64,000 bases of DNA, taken from Fragilaria crotonensis. Taxonomy: Eukaryota > Bacillariophyta > Fragilariophyceae > Fragilariales > Fragilariaceae. The notes under the pieces were generated by a model that ran no database searches, had not been told where the DNA came from, and was given only the letters and a program-made list of their open reading frames with translations. Location: contig JAKSYS010000005.1 of the NCBI GenBank assembly GCA_022925895.1, positions 186,001-250,000 on the forward strand, read 5' to 3'. The translations under genes and the position numbers were made by a program. Of the stretch, positions 19,703 through 29,976 are shown one piece after another; position 1 is the first letter of the stretch; each line of letters starts with the position of its first letter.

Positions 19703-22132
19703 TTATATGTTTACAGATGCAGCTTCATGGACCATTTCATGTTCTTCATCGTCAGCAGTCCGTGGTCGTCTGTTCGCTCTTGAGCGTCGATGATGATGCC
19801 CAGCAGGAGGAACTCTTCGCTTACGACCGGGATTGTGCATTCGATTGTTTCTGTGCTCAGCAGGTAGGTTGCTCTTGTCTTCCTCTGTACCGTACTTCAG
19901 TATTTTGTGTCGTCCAATGTAATTGGACCATGTTGCAAGTGTCCACTCATTGTGATGATATTGCTGGTTCAAAAATATGTAACTCACCCTTGCTCGTATT
20001 GCATTTGTACCTCTTTCATACAGATCATTCACTTCTTCCATGCTTGGTGACTCCGGGATTACATCAATGCCTTGCTGCATCAACTTGTATACAGGGCGCC
20101 AGTGTAGCTGAAAGATATCGGCAACTTTTTTTGGCAATCTTGATGGTACGAACTTTCGAAATGGTTTGATACTCTGTCGTTCCACGACATCCTCATTCTC
20201 ACCCACCGCTCTTCTTGTTTCATAGGCTGGCATGCCCAGTAGCCAGAGGTGCCATCCGGCATTCCTCTTCAAACCCGCAGGGAATTGGAAATCCTCAGGA
20301 ACATCCCAAAACCTCCTTCCTCGATAAGCGAATAGCGTGCCTTGGTTGCCAGCATGCCTCGCAGGCTCAACTTTATTGTTCCTCCTTTGGGCATTTCTAT
20401 TGTTGCCCCCAAACCCTTCTTCTCGAAGCATTTCAATCTGACGCCCGACATCCTCAGAAATGTTGGCGCGAAATTGTTCAAGTATATCTTGAATACTTGC
20501 CCTCGTGACCTGCCCATTTTCCAATGCCCTATTCTCAAGGGCTTCAAAAATAGTAGATAAACGAATAGTCTCTGTTTGTTCATTCACCTTGACAAGCGTA
20601 GATTGACAGAGCTCTAGAAGCGAGCACATCAAGTTCAGTTGACTCACATGTGGAGGTATGCCCGTAGCCTTACCCATAGTTACCGTAGCCTCAATTGTTA
20701 CTTTTTCCTTCAAACGTTGCAAGAGCTCCGGGTTTTGCAGAAGAGGAATGGTTGAAAAGGGATGTCTACGATTGGCAACTGTCACTTCTCGCAGCCAGTC
20801 TGATGAATAAGTGACTGATGCCAACACTCGCACAAGCAGTCCAATACTTGAAGGATGGCAACGAACAATTGGACCATACATGCACTCCAGTCCAGCTGCA
20901 ATGTCATCATCTTCGAGGGGCAATACAACTGTCCAATGAGGTGGCAGTACAGAAAAGGCACTGGTGTTTGGATCTAAGCCTGACAGGCAACGTCCAAGGT
21001 ATGCATCACCAGACTCCGCAAATTGCCAGTAGACATCTAGAACTTTGCCAAGCGACCAGTCACCGTGATTGGCAATTGAGGCAATTGGAGGTGGACAAGT
21101 TGTGGCACTGGCCACATGAGTGGCACTCCCCTTCCTTAAGCCATGTGCAGACATGTTCCTGATGTGCGTCTGTACAACGTCCCAGTGTCCCTTTAAAAGT
21201 GTCAAGAGCTGATCACAGTATCGGTGAGCTGCACTGCCGGACTTCCAACCGCGACGAAGGAAAAGCTTTTCTGAATTTGGCTCAAATGACCTTTGTTCTA
21301 GGCACAGCCATACACCGAGACCAACACCGACACAAACTATAGGATCCAGTGGGTTGCAGTATACTCCTTTGTTATGAGTTTTGTCGCCTTCCTCGTCACA
21401 CTTTGTTGAATCATGCTGAACAACAAAATGATCCTCAGATACTGAAAAGAAGTTATGTAGAGACAATGGATCAATTGAGATTGATCTCGCCATCAAGTTC
21501 CACTGCAGAATTGTCCAAACCCAGACATGAACATTGCCCTCTGCTATTGCCCATTCAAGTATCATTCGGTATAGAGTAAAGCTGATAGGATCAGCAGTCT
21601 TCTCATCTACATTTCCTCGACTTCGAGCATCTGCAGCTTCTTTCTTGTAGGACCGCAGAAAGCTGTCCATCTCTACATAATATTGAGAGGACAGTATCTG
21701 TCTGACTGTACTGGCACCAAATAGCACCGCATCATGTGTCTTTCGCATATGTGTGTATGAGTAGAGTTTGTCACTGCCAGGCTTTGACTTATTGGCAGCC
21801 ATGAATGCCGTGACCATGTCAACGCGTAGACCTTCGTAAATGATGTCGCGGTCACAGGTATGATAAAACTTCATCGGATCCTGTCGCTCTTCCTGCGATA
21901 GGACTCGAGTTCCTACCTCAAAGTAGTCAGGATAATTTGTCATCCACCAGTTCATCAAAATTTTCAACCGACGTCGGTGGGCTTTGCGTGTCTCAGGTAC
22001 ACTTTCTTTTATCTTAGTGGCATTCAAGGCATGTACATGCTCAGCACGTACTTCCACATCAGGTGCTAAAGCAGCAAAAGAGTCATCAGTGACACGAAAC
22101 CTTCCTCCTTGGTTGCGACTAGTTCGCGGCAT
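19703..22132 (-). CDS. Crypton-type tyrosine recombinase
   Basis: 809 residues from the ATG at 22132 (MPRTSRNQGG...); the frame is open further upstream to 22252, but the later start has a better context. The catalytic set of tyrosine recombinases is complete: R216 (NLMARSISI), K244 (DSTKCDEE), H330-x-x-R333 (AHGLRKGSAT), H356 (NHGDWS) and the nucleophile Y368 (LDVYWQF), followed by SGDAYLGRCLSGL. Conserved blocks match Crypton recombinases rather than phage integrases or DIRS elements; there is no reverse transcriptase nearby. The C-terminal 400 residues contain helical segments and a very basic tail near the end (RKRRVPP...HHHRRSR), likely DNA-binding. A possible GT-AG intron of about 132 bp at 19856-19987 would keep the frame. 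Confidence 0.8.
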   Translation of the reverse strand: MPRTSRNQGGRFRVTDDSFAALAPDVEVRAEHVHALNATKIKESVPETRKAHRRRLKILMNWWMTNYPDYFEVGTRVLSQEERQDPMKFYHTCDRDIIYEGLRVDMVTAFMAANKSKPGSDKLYSYTHMRKTHDAVLFGASTVRQILSSQYYVEMDSFLRSYKKEAADARSRGNVDEKTADPISFTLYRMILEWAIAEGNVHVWVWTILQWNLMARSISIDPLSLHNFFSVSEDHFVVQHDSTKCDEEGDKTHNKGVYCNPLDPIVCVGVGLGVWLCLEQRSFEPNSEKLFLRRGWKSGSAAHRYCDQLLTLLKGHWDVVQTHIRNMSAHGLRKGSATHVASATTCPPPIASIANHGDWSLGKVLDVYWQFAESGDAYLGRCLSGLDPNTSAFSVLPPHWTVVLPLEDDDIAAGLECMYGPIVRCHPSSIGLLVRVLASVTYSSDWLREVTVANRRHPFSTIPLLQNPELLQRLKEKVTIEATVTMGKATGIPPHVSQLNLMCSLLELCQSTLVKVNEQTETIRLSTIFEALENRALENGQVTRASIQDILEQFRANISEDVGRQIEMLREEGFGGNNRNAQRRNNKVEPARHAGNQGTLFAYRGRRFWDVPEDFQFPAGLKRNAGWHLWLLGMPAYETRRAVGENEDVVERQSIKPFRKFVPSRLPKKVADIFQLHWRPVYKLMQQGIDVIPESPSMEEVNDLYERGTNAIRARVSYIFLNQQYHHNEWTLATWSNYIGRHKILKYGTEEDKSNLPAEHRNNRMHNPGRKRRVPPAGHHHRRSRANRRPRTADDEEHEMVHEAASVNI

Positions 22133-22279
22133 GATGAAAGAATTAAATGGAGATCGATGAACATGAGAAGAAGAGGAGACGCAGCGGGTCAATTCATTTG
22201 TTTGGCTACTTAAACAATTGCATAAACATCTTACTGACATTTTAACTGTCAAACTTCACGAATCTACTACAGTACAAAG

Positions 22280-22300
22280 TTGTACACCCAAAGTGTACAA
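22280..22300. repeat. Right border palindrome 1 of the Crypton-type element
   Basis: TTGTACAC-CCAAA-GTGTACAA; arms identical to the left-border site. The centre is close to the reverse complement of the left centre. Confidence 0.7.
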
Positions 22301-22446
22301 GAATGTAAAGGTACGAGTACCTAAAGGACATCTGGCCCCAACAGCAATTTATACAGAAAAAGTACCTAAAATGACCTTTCGGTACTTTACATTCTTGTAC
22401 ACTCAAGTGTACAACCCTCCCAAAAAATCCCTACTCAAGTGTACAA
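22293..22446. repeat. Inverted repeat with further palindromic sites, Crypton right end
   Basis: GTGTACAAGAATGTAAAGGT at 22293 is repeated in inverse orientation at 22381-22402 with one base missing. That second arm runs into a complete palindrome TTGTACAC-TCAA-GTGTACAA (22395-22414), and a half-site GTGTACAA lies at 22439-22446. Confidence 0.65.
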
Positions 22447-23018
22447 GATCGTAAGTTATCTGCTAGTGCTTGACGTCTTGACGTATTTCGTTGCATTCCC
22501 ATCAGATGTCGTTGCGGGTCCTCGGATCTCGGATAAATGAACACTTGTTTTATATACACTGTATATATTCATAGTTCGTATCCGGCTGCCTGGTACTACT
22601 AGCTAGTACTCGTACTCCAGAATGGAAAAATACGCAACCCAGAGTGGTGGGGGAAATGGAAATTTAGCTGTCTTCGATCCAGTTCAAAGCGGTCGCATCC
22701 AGACCTTCCATGGAGAAGTGAGACTGTGGATCTGTGGACTGTGGATGCAGGATGGAACATTGAACACCTATTTGCATGTGGTCCGAAAGGTTCCGAGTCT
22801 TATTAAGGCAATCCTGCATGCACTGTACTCGCACTCGAGTACTTTCATGCCCTCAAGAACGTTCTGTAATTCTTTTTTCACATGTTCGCATTCCTATCAA
22901 TCATCGTCCTGGAGGCTATCCACCACTTTAATTTATGGTGCAACGTACGTTGGTCTCTCGATTTGCGTTAAATAGTAAACAATTTAACGCTAACCTGTGA
23001 CCTTTGTCATCCCTCGAC
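22447..23018. other. Intergenic region, nothing supported
   Basis: The 117-codon frame at 22622-22975 has no recognisable features. No repeat or RNA gene was recognised. Confidence 0.35.
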
Positions 23019-23699
23019 TTACGCGCACGCAGCTGTGGTTGGCATGTCCAGAATTGCATTGCCGCGCATACCCTTGAGGTCCGAAATGCAAAAGATTTCG
23101 CTTTCCTCCGATTGATGGGACGCCGCCAGAAACATAACAATCTGCTTCGTACATGCGAAGTATTTCTTGGCGATCGCGAATTCTGTCAGCTCATAGTTTA
23201 TTTGGCCGAGGTTGTTGAGGATTGCAATGTGAAAGAAGTGTTTATTCCATAGGGATGACTTTGCACCTGTTGCTCGCCTTGTTGTCAAGATATGTCGCGA
23301 AAGGATGTAGAGAGACTTAGCTCGATTCATCACAGCGGATTTTGCAGTCACATTTGCCAGTAGATGCGCCGCTAGCGCGGCATTGTATACAATGACTGCT
23401 CTTTCTTCACTGGTGGGTCCAAGGTTTGTTGGTCGAGGACCTCCTCGCAGTACCCCTCCTCTCGAGTACATAAAAAGCCCCGTATTCTCGTCACCAAAGC
23501 TGCCATTTTGTTCAATTACGGCAGGTTGTGACCATGAGAATCGAATGGAATGCGACGTTTGCGCCGACTCCGCGTCTGTCACATCAAGGAGACGCAGCAA
23601 AGCGGCATTTAGGAGACTGTTTGCAAATCTGATGTAACCATTTTCCAAGCACTTGACAGCTCTATTACTGAGCGCAATTGGGTCTGAATGAGGGGCCAT
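23019..23699 (-). CDS. Diatom-type TPR-like protein
   Basis: 226 residues. The second half has the helix-pair pattern of a family abundant in diatoms: ERAVIVYNAALAAHLLA, then RAKSLYILSRHIL, then FHIAILNNLGQINYELTEF and a final A-K-K-Y-F helix. The N-terminal ALSNRAVKCLENGYIRFA segment begins the first helix pair (A-x-x-x-N-x-A-V-x-x-L-x-x-G-x-x-x-x-A). The function of the family is not established; such solenoids usually mediate protein contacts. No targeting signal. Upstream of the gene lies a CRE-rich inverted repeat at 24166-24305. Confidence 0.7.
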   Translation of the reverse strand: MAPHSDPIALSNRAVKCLENGYIRFANSLLNAALLRLLDVTDAESAQTSHSIRFSWSQPAVIEQNGSFGDENTGLFMYSRGGVLRGGPRPTNLGPTSEERAVIVYNAALAAHLLANVTAKSAVMNRAKSLYILSRHILTTRRATGAKSSLWNKHFFHIAILNNLGQINYELTEFAIAKKYFACTKQIVMFLAASHQSEESEIFCISDLKGMRGNAILDMPTTAACA

Positions 23700-24165
23700 C
23701 GTCGTCGTGAGCCCGAATATATTTGAAGGTGACCGGTGTCAACGCTCTGTGCGAGGGAGCGTGTGGCGGACAAGCAATTCACAGTTTTAACTCGATATCA
23801 TACACAGTTTCCATTCGGAACACAATTCTGATCCGAAATCCAAAGTGCGTCTGGACACCACATGTCTTGGGACGCCGGCACGAGGTCGCTATGATCGATC
23901 CGTGCTTGTGGGATCACCTATGCGATCCACGACCACAACAGGACACAGGACTCAGAAACCAGAATCTGGCGCAGAGAAAAACTCTTGCTTGAACGGTGAA
24001 GGCTAAGTTGCCGGTCCTGTATCCGCCAATACATTGTGCCGGTACAAGTACTCGTCAAGCATAGACAGGTAACGTTTCGATATCGGGCTTGCATTTTCGT
24101 GACCCTTCAACCTCCAATCTCCAATAATCGACGCCGAGTATGTGTATCAATAAAACTGGGATCTG

Positions 24166-24305
24166 ATTAGAATGCACTGAAATGACGTCACGATGTACCA
24201 ATCTGCATGGTCTGGCTATGTTACTGTCGTAACGGAGTACTGTATCAGCGTAGGAAGTATGCATTTAGGCCTCATTAAGGTGACGTCATTTGGCTGCATT
24301 CTAAT
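24166..24305. repeat. 140-bp inverted-repeat element with CRE palindromes
   Basis: Left arm 24166-24191 and right arm 24280-24305 are 26-bp inverted copies with about three mismatches. Both arms end in TGACGTCA, the cAMP-response-element palindrome bound by bZIP factors. Part of the interior is shared with 18318-18362. The structure resembles a miniature inverted-repeat element, but no clear target duplication was found. Confidence 0.55.
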
Positions 24306-24400
24306 GGAATCCAATGGGATACCTGCGTGACGTTGACGAGGATGATGTTATATACATAACGTAGGGTATTGTAGTACTCCTGTACGACAGTGACGTCAAT
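24183..24400. promoter_or_regulatory. Cluster of TGACGT/CRE-like motifs
   Basis: TGACGTCA at 24183-24190, 24281-24288 and about 24391-24398, plus TGACGTTGACG near 24327. In Phaeodactylum, TGACGT elements (CO2/cAMP response elements) control carbonic anhydrase genes, so these could be regulatory. The nearest gene start is the TPR-like gene at 23699, about 480 bp away. A role is inference only. Confidence 0.35.
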
Positions 24401-24878
24401 GTTCACGGTAGTACCTCGAGACTAATTGAAGGTCCTACGAGAAGAAACGTGATTTTGCCGGACCTCCCCGAGTACTTGTATGCATACCTTGTATGATACC
24501 CCGTGTACCTGTAGGCTGTTGTCAAGAAGGTCGTTTAGTAATGATATAAATTTAGCTATTTTGATTCAGCACGAAGCATCACGAAGCATCACGAATCACG
24601 ACAGTCGCATCACTGCTATTTGAGTCCCGCTCTGTCTGGACGAAGAACTGCTGCTGGATTTATGTTTCACGACGAGACCACCAGAGTACAGAGTCGACGG
24701 TGGGAACGGAAACAGAAACAGAAGCAACTACGAGTTAGCGTGATTTCTAACATGTGTAATGTCACTATGTCGCCGAAGCCACACAAGGGGTATCGGCGTA
24801 CTTCAGGAACACAGTAACGTACGATATCGCCTGATCAATCTCTTCGTTGATTATTCCTAGGCGGAGCGCTATGAAGGC
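24401..24878. other. Intergenic region, nothing supported
   Basis: Short direct repeats ACGAAGCATC at about 24570-24595. The short frame at 24620-24817 has no support. Confidence 0.35.
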
Positions 24879-26358
24879 TTACTGCCAATCCATTTCTTCA
24901 ATCGTTCGCTGCAAGGCCTCCGCTAGCTTATCGCCAATTTCATGCACGGTCGCCAAGTCAACGTCACAAACCGGTGTTACCATGAAACCACCAGCAGGTA
25001 CGAAGTATGGAAGAATTCCCACTTCCCCACACTTCTTCATGAAACAGTTGAAGGTAGCCATCCTGTAGGCGTCGTCGGCAAGCTTGCCATTCTTGGTGAA
25101 CAAACCACCCCACATAAGCCCTTGACCTTGTCCAAGGAGCATGCCCTTGGACATGGTTTGGAGGTTGGCGAAAATCAGTTTCATTTCTTCACCACACTTT
25201 GCTACTGATGGAAACCAGTTGGGTAGCTCCAACAGCACGTCTGTGGCGGTCATGAGAGCTCGTTGCGAGGAACCGGCAAAGGTATGAGACTGCAACACGG
25301 ATTTTCCATTGGCATGGAGAACGTTTCGACCACGTTTCATAACGGCTCCTGACAATGGGTAGGCGCCTCCAGCAACGGACTTGCCAAATGTAACAGCATC
25401 GGGATTCAGATCCCATGCCTTCGAAACGAACATAGTTCCATGACCATGTCTTCCAAGACCGCACATGATTTCATCGGCAATAACACGAATGCCTCGCTCC
25501 TGAGCCATGGAAATGTACTTCTTCAGAAGCTCTTTTGGCCACGGAAAGGCAGCTTGAGAGGATCCCCACTGAGGTTCGACGAGGAGCACACCAATCGTTT
25601 CGGCATGTGTGTCGAGGAAAGCTTCGTACTCACTGAGTAGCTCCTCGGTGTTGACTGGCTGTCCCGCTAAAGGAACCGGGTACTTGAGTTGGTATTCCCT
25701 TTCCCACAGGGGAGTGGCGGAACCAAAGGACGTGGACGGCGGACCATGATACGAGGCGCCGCCCACTGCTACCATTTTCCGGTCGGTATTACCAGAGAGC
25801 AACATCTGCTCTTGCATCAAAACATCAATCGCTGCCATTACTGCAGATGCACCCTCTAACTGCAACGAGAGACACCAGTCCAGATCGGATAAGTTTTCCC
25901 ACGGAAGGTGCCGCTCGAGAGCCTTCAGAAATTCGCCAGTTGCTTCAGGAATGCCGGCAGACGTGTGAATGGCCAACGGTGCAGCATAGTTCCCGGCCAT
26001 CAAGTCATTAAGAACTTGTTGCTCGTACTCAAAGCCACGTTTCAATACCTTGGCCAGTTGAGGGCCTGAAAGACACTCGGAACAGGCGAGTCCTATGGAT
26101 AGAATTTCTTTCTTCTCTCCTGTCGGCTCAAGGCGAATCTTTGAAGAGGAGGAGAGAACGCGGTAAGGTAAGGTGCCAAATCGAGCCATATGAAGGGTTC
26201 ACAAAGTGTGATTGACTTACCTGTCGGATGCCATTCTTGGCGAGGGTAATTGGCTTCTTGACACCTGCGACTCCACGGCCAGCATAATGGGTGTGATCCT
26301 GAATTTCAGTGGGAGCTTCAACCTCAACACCTCCAGCTTCGACAGATTTTGGCGACAT
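24879..26358 (-). CDS. Class III PLP-dependent aminotransferase
   Basis: Two exons: 26221-26358 (46 codons from the ATG at 26358) and 24879-26138, joined in phase across an 82-bp intron with donor CAG/GTAAGT and a pyrimidine-rich acceptor ending CAAAG. The junction reads NGIRQ-IRLEPTG; the product is 465 residues. The PLP site is VIADEIMCGLGRHG (D268, E269) and the Schiff-base lysine is K299 in DAVTFGKSVAGG, followed by YPLSG and HTFAGSSQRALMTA. Gly and Ala-rich phosphate-binding residues (QLEGASAVMAAID) lie earlier. Class III enzymes act on omega-amino groups (ornithine, GABA, DAPA), but the substrate cannot be assigned. The N-terminal 60 residues are unlike common members, and no clear organelle signal is seen. 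Confidence 0.85.
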
Positions 26359-27246
26359 ATTGTACTGTACTTAAGAAATCCCGGTTAAAAGAAAATGTCA
26401 GAAACAACTCTCGTGTATGAACGCAGGAACGACTCTAAGGGTTTCTTTAACGACAATTTCAACAGGCTGATTGCAAACAACGCCCACGTGGTCATGTTGA
26501 AGGAAAGATGTGCAAAATCGGTGAAGATACATTCCGCACTCATCTTTCAACATGTGGAGAGAGTCAGTTCCGAGAATCCTAGCTACTACCAGCGAAATCC
26601 CCAACTTCATCCGTGACCTCTTCATCACCAACTGTACAAGGCCGTGATGATTCCGCGTACCTTGGAACCGAGAGATAAAATGTAATGTGTGATCAACGAA
26701 GTGTACGTGCTACGTGCACAATTTAACTGCTTGCGTCGAAAACACGTATTTACGTTGATTCTACTTGTATGGCACCTTGGCAGAAGCCGACTGGTTGTGT
26801 TCGTTGAAAATGACGACACAAGATGGTGACATCACTTGCTGCTTGTAAAAAATACTGTATGCCAGGCACCACTATGATGCTCTACTCAGTATCTACACTA
26901 CTACTATAATGTGGTACCAGTGTGCAATGTATGGAGTATGGAGTATGGAGTATGACAGTATGACGTACACGGAGTCTACCGGTAGTGTTGTGCGCCGTAT
27001 GCGTGCGATATGTACGACGGACAAAAATGCGATGTGCCTACGAATAGTATGCATATTTGAAAAAAGAGAGAGGATGACGTCAGGATACCCTTTCCACGAT
27101 ACGCCGACGAATGACAGTCGCCATGGTCAGGAGATCCATCCAATGTTGATCCAGTGGGTGGTTTTGATGTTTTGATATGTTGCATCTTTGTTTCATGGAT
27201 CATATCCTAGCAACACGCGCCTTGGAGCGTTGTCGCTGCCCCGCCT
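26359..27246. other. Intergenic, divergent upstream region
   Basis: Lies between the aminotransferase (minus) and the PELP1-like gene (plus). It has a short GGAGTAT tandem repeat near 26930-26955 and GTAC palindromes. Short frames at 26395-26616 and 26909-27175 have no recognisable features. Confidence 0.35.
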
Positions 27247-29838
27247 GTGATTGCAACAGATCGTCGGAAGCTAAAGACAATGTCCCTTTATAGAATACAC
27301 CCTCCATCGCCCCAGACATCAATTGCGAATGAAAATTCGTTGGGGCACCGCCTTCTTGGCTTGGTCAAGGCTGCCGAAAAGGACAGCACCCTCAACCACT
27401 CGGATCTGTCACTTCTCCTAGAATTACTTTGTGAGACATATCATCGGAAAGGTCTGTTGGGAGGTGATAACGAGAAAGCTGACAAGATACTGGCCTCGGG
27501 AGGAAAGGCATCATCCTCGAATCTGGGACGCAACAAGAAGGGTGATGCCAGCAAGAATGGCAACAAGCACGGAATGACTCCGGAGATCGATGCCACTTTC
27601 GAGACGCAACTGGATTCTGGAAGCGCCATTGATGACACCAACCTACTTTTATCTGCTCTTGTACGACTTGTGGGGGGTAATCATGAATTGTCGTCCCTCA
27701 GAAGTGATATTGATGTTGGGAACACTTATGCCTCACTTGTCTTTGGCGGCTTTCAAGTCTGCCATGCCATCCTGCAGCACATGGTTTCGTGCCGCAACAG
27801 ACGTGAATCGTGTGCTCTTGCCGAATACGAGCTCATCGCTGGAGTGTCCCGCACCCTGCTCACGGGATCGTCAAGGACAGTCACTGCTGTGCTGAAACAC
27901 TCAGGGAATGATGTGACTGCTCGAAGAATCATGATATCTGCATTTCGAGTTGCGACTCTGAACGTATCACTATACGGAATAAAGTTGTCGAGGAATCAGG
28001 CAATTCTGTCGTCCTTGCAATCATTGGCATGGAGTGGCATCGCTGTTCCAGATGAGTGTTTACAAAAATCAGCAGGCGATTTGCTTGCTGCACTGGCCTT
28101 AACGGGGATGAATAAATTGACGCCTTCGTCACTTTGGATCGATTCTTCGATAGACAGCATTGCGGCGTTGTTTGTGGTATTAGAAACTGCGGCCCCTATG
28201 AAAAGCAAATCTTGCGCATCGCTCGACGTTGACAAGGCTCATCGGTACCTCTCTGATTCAATGACCACAATTCTCTCGGCCTGGCTAGCCAGACTTGGCC
28301 AGGAAATGTCCCCCGACGCACGACTTGTTCAATTCAACGCGTTAACGTCTGGTCTGACTCAGACTATCGTTTCCCTCCTGGAGGTAGAATTCCTGTCTGC
28401 AAATGATGCACCTGTCTTAAGTTCAGCTCGCTTTCCCGTGGTCGAATTATTGGATTTGCTCGAGTCCATGTTTGCCTTCCCTTCTGCCGCGGAGAATATG
28501 TACTATGGAACGAAAAAGCGCCTTCGGATGGAAATTATTGAAGGTGGGCTTTTGAGTTCTACTGCCATCGTCAACAGCTCCGCTAATCATATCAAACGAA
28601 ATGGTCTTGTCATTTTCAACGCCACGATGCAAAGCCTGGGTAGATCGGTCCTTTTGCCGTATGGAAAACGAATCATTAAGTTGGCCCATTCGTCATTGCA
28701 AACGTCGTGCTCTCTTACGTTGCGACATGCCGTCGATCCCACGAGCTCCGTCCGGCTGGATGGAAAGAGAAAGAAGTGGTTGCACACTTCGCTAGAAATG
28801 AGGGCCCACGCTATGGAAGCGTTCCATACCATGGTGTGCACCATCGGATCCAATTCATTAGTAGCGCCTCTAACATCTGATACTGGTACGAAACGGACAA
28901 GAGCATCGCCGGCAGGAAAGGGTGTGACCTTGGTTGTTGGGTGCCTTCTTGAGCAGTTGTCTCTTGACGGTGACCCAGATGGAGAAAACTGGGGATCTAC
29001 TGAGGAGGTCGTGACTTTGGTCTGCACAGCAATGAGAACGATATCGTCGATTTTGACACAGGGCGCCGGTTATTTGGCACACTCGGCCAGGTTGCTCATT
29101 GATTCGGCGATCCAATGCTGTATTGACGTTTACCAGCGACGAGCATGTACCTGCGTTTTCGCCTCCCCGGAAGTGAAGCTCGCGTTCCTACAGTTGGAAT
29201 TGACGTGCATGGTCACTCCATGGCCTGACGGTGCATCGACAAGTTTGGCGGGTGAGATGAGGCACGCAACGAAGATCCTAGCATCTGATGTGGATGCCAG
29301 TGTCGCGTCACAGGCAAGAAGTTGCCTTCAGCTTATTGAATGCATGAATACACCTCGATGTCCTCCTCTTCTCATCGCGACTCGTGGATCGAATGAGGCA
29401 CATTTCAGCATTCAACAAGAAAGTGCTGGAGTAATCGTTGAGCGGCTGCGAGTAGTACGGGAAACGGTAATCACCAATGATGCCACGGACGACGCTCCAT
29501 CAAAAGGCTCAAAAGGAAAAAAAGAGCGTAAGGATACTAGGCTTGCAGATGGTACAGACACCGCTGCCAAACGAACCAGGTTGGTAGCCCCCGCCCCGAG
29601 GATCGAACCGACGATTGAATCGAATTCAGATCCAGTTATGACTATTGTGGAGAAAGACCAAGTTTCGTCGACTCATAACGAGCCGACTGTCACTGCGGAC
29701 GACGGAGCCGTGACGGATCTTGATCAAACTGTTACACACCCTTCATGTTCTGCAGTCAACGACGTTTGCGACGATGGTGACGACCTGGATGATATGATGC
29801 CAGGGATCATCGACGCTGGTCCCGACGACGAAGACTAA
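27247..29838 (+). CDS. Large helical-repeat protein, possibly PELP1/RIX1-like
   Basis: 863 residues from 27247, or 852 from the in-frame ATG at 27280 (MSLYRIHPP), which looks the better start. The body is alpha-helical and leucine-rich throughout, like an ARM/HEAT array. Near the end a CNTPRCPPLL-like segment (MNTPRCPPLLIA) resembles the H-P-R-x-P-P-L motif of PELP1/RIX1 proteins. A Lys-rich stretch follows (SKGSKGKKERKD...AAKRTRL), then a strongly acidic tail ending DDLDDMMPGIIDAGPDDED. PELP1/Rix1 scaffolds the nucleolar complex that releases ITS2-containing pre-60S particles. The assignment rests on architecture and one short motif, so it is tentative; the gene itself is well supported by its length. 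It converges on the RING gene, 138 bp between stops. Confidence 0.75.
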   Translation: MIATDRRKLKTMSLYRIHPPSPQTSIANENSLGHRLLGLVKAAEKDSTLNHSDLSLLLELLCETYHRKGLLGGDNEKADKILASGGKASSSNLGRNKKGDASKNGNKHGMTPEIDATFETQLDSGSAIDDTNLLLSALVRLVGGNHELSSLRSDIDVGNTYASLVFGGFQVCHAILQHMVSCRNRRESCALAEYELIAGVSRTLLTGSSRTVTAVLKHSGNDVTARRIMISAFRVATLNVSLYGIKLSRNQAILSSLQSLAWSGIAVPDECLQKSAGDLLAALALTGMNKLTPSSLWIDSSIDSIAALFVVLETAAPMKSKSCASLDVDKAHRYLSDSMTTILSAWLARLGQEMSPDARLVQFNALTSGLTQTIVSLLEVEFLSANDAPVLSSARFPVVELLDLLESMFAFPSAAENMYYGTKKRLRMEIIEGGLLSSTAIVNSSANHIKRNGLVIFNATMQSLGRSVLLPYGKRIIKLAHSSLQTSCSLTLRHAVDPTSSVRLDGKRKKWLHTSLEMRAHAMEAFHTMVCTIGSNSLVAPLTSDTGTKRTRASPAGKGVTLVVGCLLEQLSLDGDPDGENWGSTEEVVTLVCTAMRTISSILTQGAGYLAHSARLLIDSAIQCCIDVYQRRACTCVFASPEVKLAFLQLELTCMVTPWPDGASTSLAGEMRHATKILASDVDASVASQARSCLQLIECMNTPRCPPLLIATRGSNEAHFSIQQESAGVIVERLRVVRETVITNDATDDAPSKGSKGKKERKDTRLADGTDTAAKRTRLVAPAPRIEPTIESNSDPVMTIVEKDQVSSTHNEPTVTADDGAVTDLDQTVTHPSCSAVNDVCDDGDDLDDMMPGIIDAGPDDED

Positions 29839-29976
29839 CACTTTTAGGGAAATATCAGATACACCTATTAAGGTTCGATTTGCATTACTCTACAATTTTG
29901 CTCACCCACCTAGGCTTTATTCCTCGCGCACGATGACATGTGGATGGCATGATTTGCTACTCCTCGCACAAAACGT

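Larger units (their letters stand above)
19066..22446 (-). mobile_element. Crypton-type (probably CryptonS) DNA transposon, apparently intact
   Basis: About 3.4 kb. A single long recombinase gene on the minus strand is flanked by palindromic sites with identical 8-bp arms, one on the left and two plus a half-site on the right. Cryptons move by a tyrosine recombinase, lack long terminal inverted repeats and usually leave only a few bases of target similarity, in agreement with what is seen. Stramenopile Cryptons (CryptonS) are known from oomycetes and diatoms. The open frame and complete catalytic residues suggest a young or active copy. Exact borders are inferred from the palindromes. Confidence 0.7.

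Noticed and set aside
19681-20169. 162-codon plus-strand frame
   Set aside because: Antisense shadow of the Crypton recombinase gene.
22622-22975. 117-codon frame on the plus strand
   Set aside because: No domain, odd composition, no supporting homologous pattern.
27247-27279. Upstream 11 codons of the PELP1-like frame as protein
   Set aside because: Kept only as an alternative; the ATG at 27280 gives a more natural N terminus.
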